The translations under genes were made by a program, and so were the position numbers. From Pantoea vagans (GTDB lineage: Bacteria; Pseudomonadota; Gammaproteobacteria; Enterobacterales; Enterobacteriaceae): 64,000 nt of DNA. Each line of letters begins with the position of its first letter. Positions within the stretch are counted from its first letter, which is position 1. The stretch is from the NCBI RefSeq assembly GCF_004792415.1, contig NZ_CP038854.1:248001-312000 (forward strand), read 5' to 3'. This document shows positions 1 to 9,085 of the stretch, piece after piece. The notes under the pieces are model-generated. The model saw only the letters and a program-made list of their open reading frames with translations, searched no databases and had not been told where the DNA came from.

Positions 1-19
1 TTAATACGCGGAGGCGCAG

Positions 20-1009
20 ATGAGTCTGGAAAGCATCATGACCCGTAACACCAGAATACCGCGGCCCTTCCTGTGGCGCAGTGACCTGGCGCGCCGCATT
101 GTCGGGCGTCTGCTCGGCGGTGTGCTGGTGTTATGGGTAGCCGTCACCCTGGCGTTTCTTGGGATGCATCTGGCGCCGGGTGACATTGTCAGCCTGCTGA
201 TTGGCGAGCAGATACGCACACCGGCGATTGAGGCGGCGATCCGCGCTGAATGGGGACTAAATGAACCGCTGTGGTGGCAGTATCTGCACTATCTGTGGCG
301 GGCGTTGCACGGTGATTTCGGACGCTCATACATCCTTAACACCGAAGTGAGTCAACTGCTCGCCACACAGCTGTGGCCGACCCTGAAACTCACCCTCGCC
401 GCACTGCTGGTCAGTGCGGTGTTTGCCGTGACAATCGCCGTCGCCACTGCGAATCGTCGCTGGGGCAGCCGGATCGCCAATGGGCTGGAGCTGTTGCTGG
501 CCTCCACCCCCTCGTTCTGGATGGGCATCGTGCTGCTGTTTATCTTCAGCTTTACGCTGCGCTGGTTCCCGGTGGCGGGGGACCGTCATCTCTCTTCGCT
601 GGTGCTGCCGGCGCTGTCTCTCGGCCTCGCCCAGGGTGCGGTCATCGCGCAGGTGCTGCGCCGTGAACTCGAACGCGCGCTGGAGTCGCCCTTTACCCTG
701 ACGCTACGCGCCTGGGGTGTAGGTGAAACCACCATTCGCCTGCGTCATGCGTTGCGCCATGCCGCACTGCCAGCGGTGACATTAACTGGCTGGCTGGTCG
801 GCGGGTTGCTGAGCGGGGCGGTGATCACGGAACAGGTGTTTGGCCGTCCTGGTCTCGGCAAGCTGACGGTGGATGCGGTGCTGGCGAAGGATCTGCCGGT
901 AGTGCTGGCGGTTGCCATCCTCTCGGCTCTGATTTACGTGGTGATGAGTACGCTGGTGGACATTCTGGCCCTGTGGATTGATCCGCGTTTACGTGGGGAG
1001 AGCAAATAA
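20..1009 (+). CDS. ABC transporter permease, DppB/OppB type
   Basis: Inner-membrane permease of a peptide/nickel-class ABC importer. The 329-residue protein has a first membrane helix at about residues 30-50, an N-terminal periplasmic region rich in WGLNEP/WWQY (typical of DppB-type permeases), and the EAA loop that contacts the ATPase at about residues 230-250 (ALRHAALPAV). The start at 20 is chosen because GGAGG lies at 10-14; ATG 38 is an alternative. A different reading frame is open from position 1 to TAA at 46-48, so an upstream gene may overlap this start. The stop overlaps the next start (TAATG), so the genes are translationally coupled. Substrate-binding protein and second ATPase are not in the window and may lie upstream. 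Family is sure; substrate is not. Confidence 0.9.
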   Translation: MSLESIMTRNTRIPRPFLWRSDLARRIVGRLLGGVLVLWVAVTLAFLGMHLAPGDIVSLLIGEQIRTPAIEAAIRAEWGLNEPLWWQYLHYLWRALHGDFGRSYILNTEVSQLLATQLWPTLKLTLAALLVSAVFAVTIAVATANRRWGSRIANGLELLLASTPSFWMGIVLLFIFSFTLRWFPVAGDRHLSSLVLPALSLGLAQGAVIAQVLRRELERALESPFTLTLRAWGVGETTIRLRHALRHAALPAVTLTGWLVGGLLSGAVITEQVFGRPGLGKLTVDAVLAKDLPVVLAVAILSALIYVVMSTLVDILALWIDPRLRGESK

Positions 1010-1842
1010 TGCAAGCCATCCTGCAACGTTTTTCTGTTGCGCTACCGGCCTCCGTCTGGAGCGCCATTCTGTTTCTGCTGTTGGTGGCGCTGGCAGTCGT
1101 GGCACCGCACTGGCTGACGCACAGCGATCCCATTTTGGCCGATCCGGTTAATGCGCAGCTACCGCCGTCGGCGCAGCACTGGCTCGGCACCGATCAACTG
1201 GGGCGCGATCTGCTGACGCGCGTGATCTACGGCAGCCGCTATTCGTTGCTGATCAGCGTAGCGGCGATGGCGCTGGCGGTGATCTTCGGTACGCTGCTGG
1301 GCCTGACTGCCGCACTGGCACGTGGCGTTTTAGACGAACTGCTGAGTCGTGCGGTTGATGTTATTTCAGCCTTTCCCGACCTGCTGCTGGCGCTGATGCT
1401 GATTGCGTTTACCGGCCCCGGCACCAACAACCTGATCATTGCGCTCGGTGTGGCGTCGGTGCCGCGCTTTGCGCGCGTGGTGCGCACGCAGACCTACAGC
1501 GTGATGACTTCCGGCTATGTGGAGCAGGCGCGAACCTTTGGGCTGTCGCGCTTTACGCTGACCGTTCGTCATATCCTGCCGCATGCCATCGCACAGGTGC
1601 CTGCGCTGGCGACACTGGGGCTGGGCACCGCGATTATTGGCACCGCAGGTCTCAGCTTCCTTGGCATGGGCCCGCAGCCACCGACGGCGGAATGGGGCCT
1701 GATGCTGGCGGAGGGGCGCAACTATCTGCGTAACGCCTGGTGGATTGCCGTCTGGCCGGGCGTATTTATTACGCTGACGGTGATTGCCGTGAATACGCTG
1801 GGGCGCTACTGGCAGGCGCGTTTTGAAGGGAGAGCCTCATGA
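1009..1842 (+). CDS. ABC transporter permease, DppC/OppC type
   Basis: Second permease of the same peptide-class importer, 277 residues. It begins with a membrane helix (about 17-35), then the conserved periplasmic HWLGTDQLGRDLLTR segment (about 56-70) that marks DppC/OppC proteins, five or six further hydrophobic segments, and an EAA loop at about 171-195 (TFGLSRFTLTVRHILPHA). The ATG shares one base with the stop of the preceding permease and the stop overlaps the ATPase start (ATGA), so the three transport genes form one tightly coupled unit. Pairing with the upstream DppB-like protein as a heterodimer is the family norm. The substrate is inferred from downstream monooxygenase and amidohydrolase genes, not from this protein. 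Confidence 0.92.
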   Translation: MQAILQRFSVALPASVWSAILFLLLVALAVVAPHWLTHSDPILADPVNAQLPPSAQHWLGTDQLGRDLLTRVIYGSRYSLLISVAAMALAVIFGTLLGLTAALARGVLDELLSRAVDVISAFPDLLLALMLIAFTGPGTNNLIIALGVASVPRFARVVRTQTYSVMTSGYVEQARTFGLSRFTLTVRHILPHAIAQVPALATLGLGTAIIGTAGLSFLGMGPQPPTAEWGLMLAEGRNYLRNAWWIAVWPGVFITLTVIAVNTLGRYWQARFEGRAS

Positions 1843-2618
1843 GCCAGCCGGTGATTGATATCCAGAACCTGACCATTCGCTTTGGCCATCATCAGGTAGT
1901 GAAAAACCTGAGTTTGCAGGTGTGGCCGGGCGAGTCCGTGGCGCTGGTGGGGGAGTCTGGTTCAGGCAAAACCTCGCTGGTGAAAGTCGTCATGGGGCTG
2001 ACCGAGCCAGACAGTGGCACGCTGCTGCTGGAAGGTAGCCGCTGGCATGGCATCAGCGAATCAGCACGCCGCGCGCGCCGCGCCCGTCTGCAACTGATTG
2101 CGCAGGATCCTTTCAGCTCGTTCGACCCGCGTTACACGGTGGAAAGAATCATCGGGGAAAGCCTCGACAGCGTGGGTATTTTCGGGGATGCCCGTCGCCA
2201 GCGAGTGCGCCAGTTACTGGACGAAGTACAGCTTGGTGACCGGTTCCTGCAACGTTATCCACAGCAGTTATCCGGTGGTCAGCGGCAGCGTGTGGCCATT
2301 GCCCGCGCGTTTGCGTCTAACCCGGCGTTACTGGTGGCGGATGAACCGGTCAGTGCGCTCGATGTGTCGGTACAGGCACAGGTGCTGGATTTGCTGGCGG
2401 ATATGCAGGCCGAACACGGCACCGCGCTGCTGTTTATTTCTCATGATCTGGGGGTCATCCAGCACCTCGCTGACCGCGTGCTGGTGATGCAGCAGGGGGC
2501 GGTGGTGGAAAGTGGCGCGATCGGCGAGGTCTTTGCCGCGCCGCAACATCCCTGGACGCAAAAACTGTTACAGGCGTTGCCGGTCCTGCCGGACTGGCAG
2601 CCCGCAATCGCCTATTGA
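1839..2618 (+). CDS. ABC transporter ATP-binding protein, DppF/OppF type
   Basis: Cytosolic ATPase energising the importer. In 259 residues it has Walker A GESGSGKT (38-45), Q-loop Gln 89, signature LSGGQ (144-148), Walker B LLVADEP with catalytic Glu 169, and the H-loop His 202; the C-terminal [13 protein letters not shown] segment is the oligopeptide-transporter tail. Only one ATPase is seen, whereas Dpp-type systems usually use two; it is either a homodimer or a partner lies outside the window. Start overlaps the permease stop by four bases, with GGGAG upstream. The stop is ten bases before the monooxygenase start, and GAGGAG spanning the stop serves that gene. Confidence 0.93.
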   Translation: MSQPVIDIQNLTIRFGHHQVVKNLSLQVWPGESVALVGESGSGKTSLVKVVMGLTEPDSGTLLLEGSRWHGISESARRARRARLQLIAQDPFSSFDPRYTVERIIGESLDSVGIFGDARRQRVRQLLDEVQLGDRFLQRYPQQLSGGQRQRVAIARAFASNPALLVADEPVSALDVSVQAQVLDLLADMQAEHGTALLFISHDLGVIQHLADRVLVMQQGAVVESGAIGEVFAAPQHPWTQKLLQALPVLPDWQPAIAY

Positions 2619-2628
2619 GGAGCATGGA

Positions 2629-3966
2629 ATGAGTCAGACACAACGCCAGCTGCGGCTGGGAGCCATCATTCAGGGCGCATCCGGCAACATGTCGGCGTGG
2701 CGTCACCTGGATGCGGTGGCGGATGCCAGTATTAATGTCGGGTATGTGCTGGATCTGGCGCGCAAAGCGGAACAGGCAAAAATTGACTTTCTGTTTGTCG
2801 CCGATGGTTTATATATCACGCCCCAGTCGATCCCACATTTTCTCAATCGATTTGAACCCATCACCCTGTTGTCAGCGCTGTCGCTGGTGACGAAGAATAT
2901 CGGCCTGGTAGCGACGCTCTCCACCTCCTACAGCGAACCCTTTACCGTGGCGCGCCAGTTTGCCAGCCTTGACCATCTGAGCGGCGGTCGTGTGGGCTGG
3001 AATGTGGTGACTTCGCCGCTGGAAGGCTCAGCCAGGAACTTCTCGCGTGCCACCCATCCCGAACATGACGAACGTTATCGTGTCGCCAGTGAGTATTTAC
3101 AGGTGGTTAAAGGCCTGTGGGATTCCTGGGAAGAGGATGCCTTTGTCAGGGATAAAACCAGCGGTCAGTTTTTCGATCCTGACAAACTGCATACCCTTAA
3201 CCACCAGGGCACCTATTTCTCCGTCCAGGGACCGCTCAATGTCGGGCGTTCACCGCAGGGCAGGCCGATTGTGTTCCAGGCCGGGGCCTCTGAAGCCGGT
3301 AAAGCCTTTGCCGCTGAAGCGGCGGATGCCATCTACACACGCCAGGAGACGCTGGAGCAGGCCCGTGACTTCCGTGAAGACGTGCGCCGTCGCCTGGTGG
3401 CACAGGGGCGCGATGCCGATGATATTCGCGTCTTCCAGGGAATCAGCGTCATCATCGGCACGACCGAGGAGGATGCCGAGCGTCGTTACCAGCAGACCGC
3501 CGAACTGGTGACCATTGAAAAAGCGCTGGAATATCTTGGGCGCTACTTTGAGCATCATGACTTCAGCCAGTACTTGCTGGATGAGCCGTTCCCGGAGATC
3601 GGCGACCTTGGCGAGAACAGCTTCCGCAGCACCACCGACACCATCAAACGCAATGCGCGCGCCCGTGGCCTGACGCTCCGTCAGGCAGCCCTGGAAGAAG
3701 CCACGCCGCGCCCCAGCTTCCTTGGCACCGCACAGCAGGTAGCCGATGGGTTAGCGCAGTGGTTCCTCGCCGGAGCGGCCGATGGATTTATCGTGCGCGG
3801 GGGTACGCCAACGGCCTTTGATGATTTCGTCGAACAGGTTATCCCGCTGCTGCAACAGCGCGGTATTTATCGCAGCGAATATGCCGGTACGACGTTGCGC
3901 GAAAATCTCGGACTCACCACGCCGGAAAATCAATTTGCGCAACAACGTCCTCAACAGGTGGCCTGA
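2629..3966 (+). CDS. NtaA/SnaA/DszA-family FMN-dependent monooxygenase
   Basis: Flavin-dependent monooxygenase of the bacterial-luciferase superfamily (nitrilotriacetate, DszA, SoxA group), 445 residues, using FMNH2 supplied by a separate reductase. The N-terminus LRLGAIIQG...AWRH (about 9-26) and the block [15 protein letters not shown] (115-129) are family hallmarks. ATG 2629 is chosen over upstream in-frame starts because GAGGAG precedes it at 2617-2622 and the homologous region begins there. It is followed after one base by an M20 amidohydrolase and then a second monooxygenase. In Bacillus, similar sets (ytm/ytn and yxe operons) salvage sulfur from S-modified, N-acylated cysteines; the same use here is an inference. 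Exact substrate unknown. Confidence 0.88.
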   Translation: MSQTQRQLRLGAIIQGASGNMSAWRHLDAVADASINVGYVLDLARKAEQAKIDFLFVADGLYITPQSIPHFLNRFEPITLLSALSLVTKNIGLVATLSTSYSEPFTVARQFASLDHLSGGRVGWNVVTSPLEGSARNFSRATHPEHDERYRVASEYLQVVKGLWDSWEEDAFVRDKTSGQFFDPDKLHTLNHQGTYFSVQGPLNVGRSPQGRPIVFQAGASEAGKAFAAEAADAIYTRQETLEQARDFREDVRRRLVAQGRDADDIRVFQGISVIIGTTEEDAERRYQQTAELVTIEKALEYLGRYFEHHDFSQYLLDEPFPEIGDLGENSFRSTTDTIKRNARARGLTLRQAALEEATPRPSFLGTAQQVADGLAQWFLAGAADGFIVRGGTPTAFDDFVEQVIPLLQQRGIYRSEYAGTTLRENLGLTTPENQFAQQRPQQVA

Positions 3967-3967
3967 C

Positions 3968-5167
3968 ATGACAACTATCACCGCCTGGCATCAGGCACTG
4001 GATAGCAACCTTGAACACCATGCCGCAACCTATGTGGCAACCGCGCAAGCGATCTTTCAGCGCCCCGAAACCGGCAACAATGAGTACTTCGCCAGCGAAC
4101 AGCTGACCGGTTTGCTGCTGGCGCAGGGATTTCAGGTGACGCGCAACGTTGCGGGTCACGAAACCGCCTTCTATGCCGAGAAGCGTGGCGACAAACCGGG
4201 ACCGACGGTCGCGTTTTTAGCGGAGTATGATGCGCTGTCCGGTATCGGTCATGCCTGCGGCCACAATCTGATTGGCACCACCAGTGTGGCAGCCGCTATC
4301 ACGCTGTCACAGCTGCTGGCGGAAACGGGCGGGCGTGTGGTGGTGCTGGGCACACCGGCGGAAGAGGGTGGTCTGGCAGGACCCGGGGGCCTAAAAGGCA
4401 ATGTGAAAAAACGGTTTGTCGAGGCTGGATTGCTGGAGGGCGTTGATGCCGCACTGATGGTGCATCCCGCCGGGAAAACCCGCCTGACCGAGCATACCCT
4501 GGCGAATAATCACCTCTATTTTCATTTCTACGGAAAGCCGTCGCACGCGGCCAGCGCGCCACACGAAGGGATTAACGCGCTTGATGCACTGGTGCTGCTG
4601 TACAACGGCATCAGCGTACTGCGTCAGCAACTGCCGGATGGCGTGCGCGTGCACGGCATTATTACCAACGGTGGGCAGGCAGCGAATGTGATCCCGGAAT
4701 ATGCCTCGGCGCATTACTACATCCGTGCCGACAGCCGTGAACAAGTGGAATCGCTGGAACCGCGCCTGCGGGCGATTGCCGAAGGCGTTGCGCTGGCTAC
4801 CGGCACCCGCGTGGAAATCGATCATCAGGTTGGCCCGCGCGATTTTCGCCTGAATCCGGCGCTGGATGCCGTGCTGCTGGAAGAACTGACGGCGGCCGGG
4901 GAACAGGTTGATCTGTCGCCACAAAAGAACAAAGTCTCCACGGATGCGGGGGATATCAGCCACGCGGTGCCGACCGCACATCCCTGGCTGAAAATCGGCC
5001 CTGACGATCTCATTTTCCATACCGTGCCATTTCGTGAGGCAGCCAACTCGGAACGGGGTTATCAGGCATTGCTGACTGGTGCGCAGGTGCTGGCCCGGAC
5101 CGGCCTGCGTCTGCTGACCGATGCTGACACCTTACAGAAAATCAAAGCTGATTTTACGCGGCCTTAA
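3968..5167 (+). CDS. M20-family amidohydrolase (N-acyl amino acid deacylase-like)
   Basis: Metal-dependent amidohydrolase of 399 residues, M20D/AbgB-HipO type, expected to remove an acyl group from an N-acyl amino acid or conjugate in the cytosol. Visible metal-site blocks are EYDALSG (86-92), GHACGHN (94-100, the His-Cys-Gly-His centre) and AEEGG (131-135); GKPSHAASAPHEGINALDA marks the dimerisation domain. The start is ATG 3968, one base after the preceding stop; an in-frame extension upstream runs inside the monooxygenase and is ignored. It lies between two FMN monooxygenases, which fits deacylation of an imported N-acyl sulfur compound before or after oxidation. No signal peptide is visible. 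Confidence 0.88.
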   Translation: MTTITAWHQALDSNLEHHAATYVATAQAIFQRPETGNNEYFASEQLTGLLLAQGFQVTRNVAGHETAFYAEKRGDKPGPTVAFLAEYDALSGIGHACGHNLIGTTSVAAAITLSQLLAETGGRVVVLGTPAEEGGLAGPGGLKGNVKKRFVEAGLLEGVDAALMVHPAGKTRLTEHTLANNHLYFHFYGKPSHAASAPHEGINALDALVLLYNGISVLRQQLPDGVRVHGIITNGGQAANVIPEYASAHYYIRADSREQVESLEPRLRAIAEGVALATGTRVEIDHQVGPRDFRLNPALDAVLLEELTAAGEQVDLSPQKNKVSTDAGDISHAVPTAHPWLKIGPDDLIFHTVPFREAANSERGYQALLTGAQVLARTGLRLLTDADTLQKIKADFTRP

Positions 5168-5177
5168 GGAGAATACC

Positions 5178-6482
5178 GTGTCACAACCCTATCGCAGAAA
5201 ACTGAAGACGCTGGTGGGTGCCAGTAGCGTCATCTCGGCAGGCAATGACAGCCAGCCGGGACTGGGCATCGCACGCGCCATTGCGCTGGCGAAAATTGCG
5301 GAGCGCGAGAAAATCACCGGGTTATTTACCGCAGATTTATTGCAGGCCGATCCAGCCGGTCTGTCAGGCACCACCGGCAGCCAGGATCCGCTGATTGCGC
5401 TAGCGGCGTTGAGTCAGGCCACGTCACACATTGGTTTGATCGCCACCGTCAGCACCAGCTGGCTGCACCCGTATAACCTGGCGCGCCAACTGGGTACCCT
5501 CGACCATCTTAGTGGCGGACGTGCCGGCTGGAATGCCGTGACCTCCTCTGTCGGTGAGGAGAATTTTGGTGAAAGCCCGCTACCCGCCCCGCAGGAGCGC
5601 TATGCGCGTGCCACGGAATTTATCGAAGTCATGAATGCGCTTTATGACGCGAATGAACCCGAAGCGGCACAGCGCACGGCCAGCGGCGGGATACGCATCG
5701 ATCCCGCCAGATTGCATCCGATCAACTACCGGGGCGACTATTTTCAGGTGGCGGGCCCGCTGAATGTGCCGCCTTCACCACAGCGTCGTCCGGTTCAGTT
5801 CCAGGCCGGGCAATCGGACGCGGGCGTGACGCTGGGCGCGCGTTATGCCGAGGTGATCTACACGTCGCAACCCACCTTTGTGGCGGCACAGGCGTTTGTG
5901 GCGGATGTACACCAGCGGGCGCAGCGCTTTGGGAGGCAGCATAATCTCCCGCTGATCATGAACTCATTCCATGCGATTATTGGTGAGAGCGAGGCAGATG
6001 TGGCGCGTCGTCTGCGTGAAAAACATGAACGCATCGACTATGAGCAAGGCAGGTTGCGTGTGGCCGATATGCTGGGTGGCGAGCTGGATTTACGCGAACA
6101 TCCGCTGGATCAACCGTTGCCCGCCGCGCTGATCCCGCATGTGAAGCAGGTACAGCGCCGTCAGGGGCGCGCCGCTATTTTCCGCCAGTATGCGCTTGAA
6201 GGACTGACGCTACGCGAGCTGATTATCAAAGCGGAGGAGACCGGGCACTGGTTTGCGGCCGGGACGCCGTCAGCGCTGGCGGATGCGATTGAACAACGTT
6301 ATCAGGCCGGGGTGCTGGATGTGATTTCGTTGCACGGGCTGGGGCAACCGGATCAGCAGGATTTATTACTGAACGGCCTGTTGCCGGAACTGCGTCGAAG
6401 ACAATTGCTGGATACGGATTATCAGGGCTCAGATTTTCGCAGTAGTCTTGAACTGCCTCCGTTGCGGCAGGTTGCGCAGTAA
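5178..6482 (+). CDS. Second NtaA/SnaA/DszA-family FMN-dependent monooxygenase
   Basis: Paralogous flavin monooxygenase, 434 residues, same superfamily as the gene at 2629. It carries DHLSGGRAGWNAVTSS (109-124), the family block, and a C-terminal SLHGLGQPDQQDLLLNGLLP segment. The start is GTG 5178, placed by AAGGAGA at 5166-5172 overlapping the preceding stop. The two paralogues differ clearly, so they probably act on different substrates or successive steps. It is the last gene of the operon and is followed at once by a strong terminator. The flavin reductase these enzymes need is not in the window. Confidence 0.87.
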   Translation: MSQPYRRKLKTLVGASSVISAGNDSQPGLGIARAIALAKIAEREKITGLFTADLLQADPAGLSGTTGSQDPLIALAALSQATSHIGLIATVSTSWLHPYNLARQLGTLDHLSGGRAGWNAVTSSVGEENFGESPLPAPQERYARATEFIEVMNALYDANEPEAAQRTASGGIRIDPARLHPINYRGDYFQVAGPLNVPPSPQRRPVQFQAGQSDAGVTLGARYAEVIYTSQPTFVAAQAFVADVHQRAQRFGRQHNLPLIMNSFHAIIGESEADVARRLREKHERIDYEQGRLRVADMLGGELDLREHPLDQPLPAALIPHVKQVQRRQGRAAIFRQYALEGLTLRELIIKAEETGHWFAAGTPSALADAIEQRYQAGVLDVISLHGLGQPDQQDLLLNGLLPELRRRQLLDTDYQGSDFRSSLELPPLRQVAQ

Positions 6483-6509
6483 AAAATGTCCGGCATCGCC
6501 GGACATTTT
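6483..6509 (+). terminator. Rho-independent terminator of the ABC/monooxygenase operon
   Basis: A perfect 12-bp inverted repeat (AAAATGTCCGGC / GCCGGACATTTT) with a three-base loop begins directly after the stop codon at 6480-6482. The A-run before and T-run after make it a classic terminator that could also work on the other strand. Confidence 0.85.
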
Positions 6510-6598
6510 GCTCTCTGAATAGCGTACTCCAGGTGAAATGATGAACTCGCTAAAAAGTGACATTATCAACCTGGGCTATCATTTAAGGTACGCACAAT

Positions 6599-6727
6599 CT
6601 ATCTTATGTTAAATAGGCTATCCAGCTCATGTTCAGTGGCGTAGTAAACTCCCTCTTTCACTTTTTGCTTAAACGCCGAGTACGTATCACAACTAATCTT
6701 CATGATTATATCGCTCAGGCATTCCAT
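6599..6727 (-). CDS. Hypothetical 42-residue protein downstream of parE
   Basis: A short open frame on the minus strand begins 27 bases after the parE stop (ATG at 6727-6725) and ends with TAG at 6601-6599. The product is polar, with many Lys, Glu and Tyr and the ending HELDSLFNIR; an internal ATG would give a 34-residue version. A weak GAAAG lies upstream. I recognise no family. It could be a third operon member, the tail of an older gene, or chance. Confidence 0.25.
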   Translation of the reverse strand: MECLSDIIMKISCDTYSAFKQKVKEGVYYATEHELDSLFNIR

Positions 6728-6754
6728 ATCTTTCTGAAAAGACCTTTACTCCAC

Positions 6755-7069
6755 TCACAGAGGACTTATCGGCTTATCATGTTCAGAGAACAGCGTGATG
6801 ATATCCCGCGAACCATGAAGGAGCCTCTCTATGCGGACTTCGGTGTCCAGCACCCTGAACACGATAAGATAGCGTCCGTAAGCACAGGTTCTGACGCTTT
6901 GTCCCAGCTCAGGCCTCTCCTTATAGATAACCGGGGACTCTGCTATAAGCAGGCACTGCTGATACAGTTCTTCCGTGAAGCTAGCTGCGCGCACTGGGTT
7001 ATCCTGCGCAATATAGTCACCGATGGCCTCTATATCCTGTTCTGCCAGAGGCGATATACCCAGTTTCAT
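6755..7069 (-). CDS. parE: ParE/RelE-family toxin
   Basis: Toxin component of a type II toxin-antitoxin system, 104 residues, the usual length of the RelE/ParE superfamily. Recognisable features are the N-terminal ISPLAEQDIEAIGDYIAQDNP, the middle RPELGQSVRTCAYGRYLIVFRV and the ending VRIERLLHGSRD, all ParE-type. ParE proteins of this group act on DNA gyrase; whether this one does is not shown by sequence. Its ATG shares one base with the antitoxin stop (TAATG), so it is translated after the antitoxin. Confidence 0.88.
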   Translation of the reverse strand: MKLGISPLAEQDIEAIGDYIAQDNPVRAASFTEELYQQCLLIAESPVIYKERPELGQSVRTCAYGRYLIVFRVLDTEVRIERLLHGSRDIITLFSEHDKPISPL

Positions 7070-7329
7070 TACGCTTTACCACCCTCAGCCTGCCGCCGAT
7101 ATTTTTGCGACAAACGACCGAATACTTCTTCCGCATTTTTGCTTTCGCCGCTGTTAATACCTGCGTTGACCGCTTTTTGCAGAGCGTCAAGTTTGATCTG
7201 TTGTTCGCGTTCTTCCAGTGCTCTCAGACCCGCACGGATCACTTCACTGGTGTTGTTGTATCGTCCGCTTTCGATCTGTTCACGGATAAACGCTTCAAAA
7301 TAAGGTGTTAGTGCTACGCTGGTTGGCAT
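7069..7329 (-). CDS. parD: ParD-family antitoxin
   Basis: Antitoxin of 86 residues that should bind and neutralise the adjacent ParE and repress the operon. The N-terminal half SVALTPYFEAFIREQIESGRYNNTSEVIRAGLR (about 4-36) is the ribbon-helix-helix DNA-binding fold; the Glu/Lys-rich second half (EEREQQIKLDALQKAVNAG) is the toxin-binding tail, ending KYRRQAEGGKA. It is first in the operon. An AT-rich stretch with TAACTGTTATTA lies just upstream, a likely operator/promoter area. Confidence 0.9.
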   Translation of the reverse strand: MPTSVALTPYFEAFIREQIESGRYNNTSEVIRAGLRALEEREQQIKLDALQKAVNAGINSGESKNAEEVFGRLSQKYRRQAEGGKA

Positions 7330-7477
7330 GTTGTTGCTCCCGCCGGATTACTATCAGTTAATAACTGTTATTATTTCAGAGTTATTCTTCTTCATCAACT
7401 TCAGGCTTAATAGTCCGCTACTGCTTTGTCTGCTTAACCTGGTGGCTAAAGTGCATAACCTTCTGAACTCAATAGCG

Positions 7478-7503
7478 AAAACCCCGACATTTGTCGGGGT
7501 TTT
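7478..7503. terminator. Rho-independent terminator
   Basis: An 11-bp perfect inverted repeat (AAAACCCCGAC / GTCGGGGTTTT) with loop ATTT. It sits just downstream of the minus-strand gene ending at 7511 and would end its transcript; the flanking A and T runs make it usable in both directions. Confidence 0.8.
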
Positions 7504-7510
7504 AAGCCAC

Positions 7511-8719
7511 TCACTCCTTCGCTATCGGCGTCTCGCTTACATCAATCTTCGTTTCACCCTGGATAGTCTTAATGCGTTTCTCAACGTCATTCACCTGCTC
7601 GCTGCTGTGCAGCAAGGTGTACGTCAGGTCAAATGCTGTGCTGGCGCCCGGTTGCAGTTGCTTCACGCGCTTTTGCTCGCGTTCAATGGTGACCGGATAG
7701 GCGTAACTGGTGCCTGGCTCGATGCCGGTCACGTAGCCCTGTTTCAGGGTGTCGGTATTTTTCCATAAGGTCAGCATCGGCAGCTGACGGGTATCAAACT
7801 GAATCGATGCGCCGTTGTTTCCGGCTTTGTTAATCACTGCAGCGACAGTCTGGTGATTGCTGTCGGAAAGTGGCTTGATGTTGAATACCATCTCATCAAA
7901 GTCTTTGGTCGGACCTTTGTAGGTCTGCCACTCCTTTAACCCGGATTTTGCATAATCATTGAACGGGCTGATGCCGGACATCGGGGCCAGGAAACGTGCG
8001 CCCTCTTCAAGAATTGGCTGGCCGAAGTTGCTGTGATAGATAATCTGATAATCGTGCGGATAGTCAGCGTGATTAGTTAAAACGTCATGCAGGCTGAAAC
8101 TATTGCTGCCCGGCACATAGCGCAGCTCGGTCATGGTCTGCAAATCCGTCTTCTTAAAGGTGCTCTCTTTAATCAGGCCGCGAATACGGATTTCATGCGG
8201 TGCCGCATCAGCCACTTCAACTTCCAGCTGCGAAACCGGCGTGTTACCCGCTTTACCGTGCAGCGTGTAAATGCGGCCCTGATCGGTAACCGGATGTCCG
8301 GTCCATTCATAGCCGCAGCGCACCATCATCTCGTTGAATCCGTCCAGCCAGCCCAGACCGTTGCGGCTTTCAAGGTTGATATAAGCGGGATTAACCACCT
8401 CTTTTACCGGTGAATCCCAGCCCATACGCGTGCCAAAGCCCTCGACGCGCAGCAAATTCATGCCGCGTGTCGGGCTGAGTGTGATGGTCAGGCCATCCTG
8501 ACTGTGGATGGTGATGATTTTACTGCCTTCCTGCTTGCCACCATGAAGCACTTTTTGCTCAATGCTGAACGGCTTCCCCTGGAACTTCAGCTCACTGCTG
8601 GAAATCTGCCAGTTGCCCTGCTCGGTGCCCTGTTCAGCACTCGTCAGCACCCAGGTTTTCGCCGCTGCTGAACCTGAAACCAGAACCGCCAGTACTGTTA
8701 ACGCCAGTTTAATCTTCAT
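7511..8719 (-). CDS. Exported DUF4432 / aldose-1-epimerase-like protein
   Basis: Periplasmic protein of about 402 residues. The N-terminus KIKLALTVLAVLVSGSAAAK is a signal peptide with an SAA-AK cleavage site. The body matches the DUF4432 group of galactose-mutarotase-like beta-sandwich proteins: GMNLLRVEGFGTRMGWDSP, NGLGWLDGFNEMMVRCGYEW, GRIYTLHGKAGNTPVS and TGIEPGTSYAYP. It probably binds or isomerises a sugar, but the substrate is unknown. Three in-frame ATGs exist (8731, 8722, 8719); 8719 has the best spacing (six bases) from GAGG at 8729-8726. It is monocistronic, with a terminator downstream. Confidence 0.8.
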   Translation of the reverse strand: MKIKLALTVLAVLVSGSAAAKTWVLTSAEQGTEQGNWQISSSELKFQGKPFSIEQKVLHGGKQEGSKIITIHSQDGLTITLSPTRGMNLLRVEGFGTRMGWDSPVKEVVNPAYINLESRNGLGWLDGFNEMMVRCGYEWTGHPVTDQGRIYTLHGKAGNTPVSQLEVEVADAAPHEIRIRGLIKESTFKKTDLQTMTELRYVPGSNSFSLHDVLTNHADYPHDYQIIYHSNFGQPILEEGARFLAPMSGISPFNDYAKSGLKEWQTYKGPTKDFDEMVFNIKPLSDSNHQTVAAVINKAGNNGASIQFDTRQLPMLTLWKNTDTLKQGYVTGIEPGTSYAYPVTIEREQKRVKQLQPGASTAFDLTYTLLHSSEQVNDVEKRIKTIQGETKIDVSETPIAKE

Positions 8720-9085
8720 CATCCGCCTCATTTGCTGAATCGTTTTTTCATTCCATAAAGGGAATCTACTGTCTGAAGCTGACCAGAAACGTGACGATGC
8801 TCACCTGCCAGAAAACCGGTGCTTTTTAACAACATTATTGCGGGTTAAATCACATAAATTTTGTTCAACAAAGAATAACCACGACGCATTTTGTGAGTTA
8901 CAGACGCATGAGCTGTACTCGATTCAGCTGACACGCAATGAAAATTGTAAATCTCTAATCAATGTCTTCTTAAATAAAACGTTAAAAAAATTTCAAAACC
9001 GCGCAACTTTTTCCCGTTTTAAACGAACCTTAGAAAAGAGACGTCAGACAACCCCGTCTGCTCGTTAATGGAGAGAGTCACGCCA
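8720..9085. other. Intergenic region between DUF4432 gene and peroxiredoxin operon
   Basis: 366 bases of divergent promoter space, markedly AT-rich at 8820-9020. It must hold promoters for both flanking units. GAACC at 9025-9029 and CGTCT at 9055-9059 resemble ECF-type elements, but their spacing (25 bases) is wrong. I see no gene here. Confidence 0.5.

Noticed and set aside
6629..7303. Plus-strand frame covering parE and parD
   Set aside because: The minus strand encodes recognisable ParD and ParE with overlapping stop and start; the plus-strand product has no family features.
9024..9060. ECF-type promoter GAACC ... CGTCT before the peroxiredoxin operon
   Set aside because: The two elements are 25 bases apart, while ECF promoters need about 16-17; the nearer CGTC is too close.
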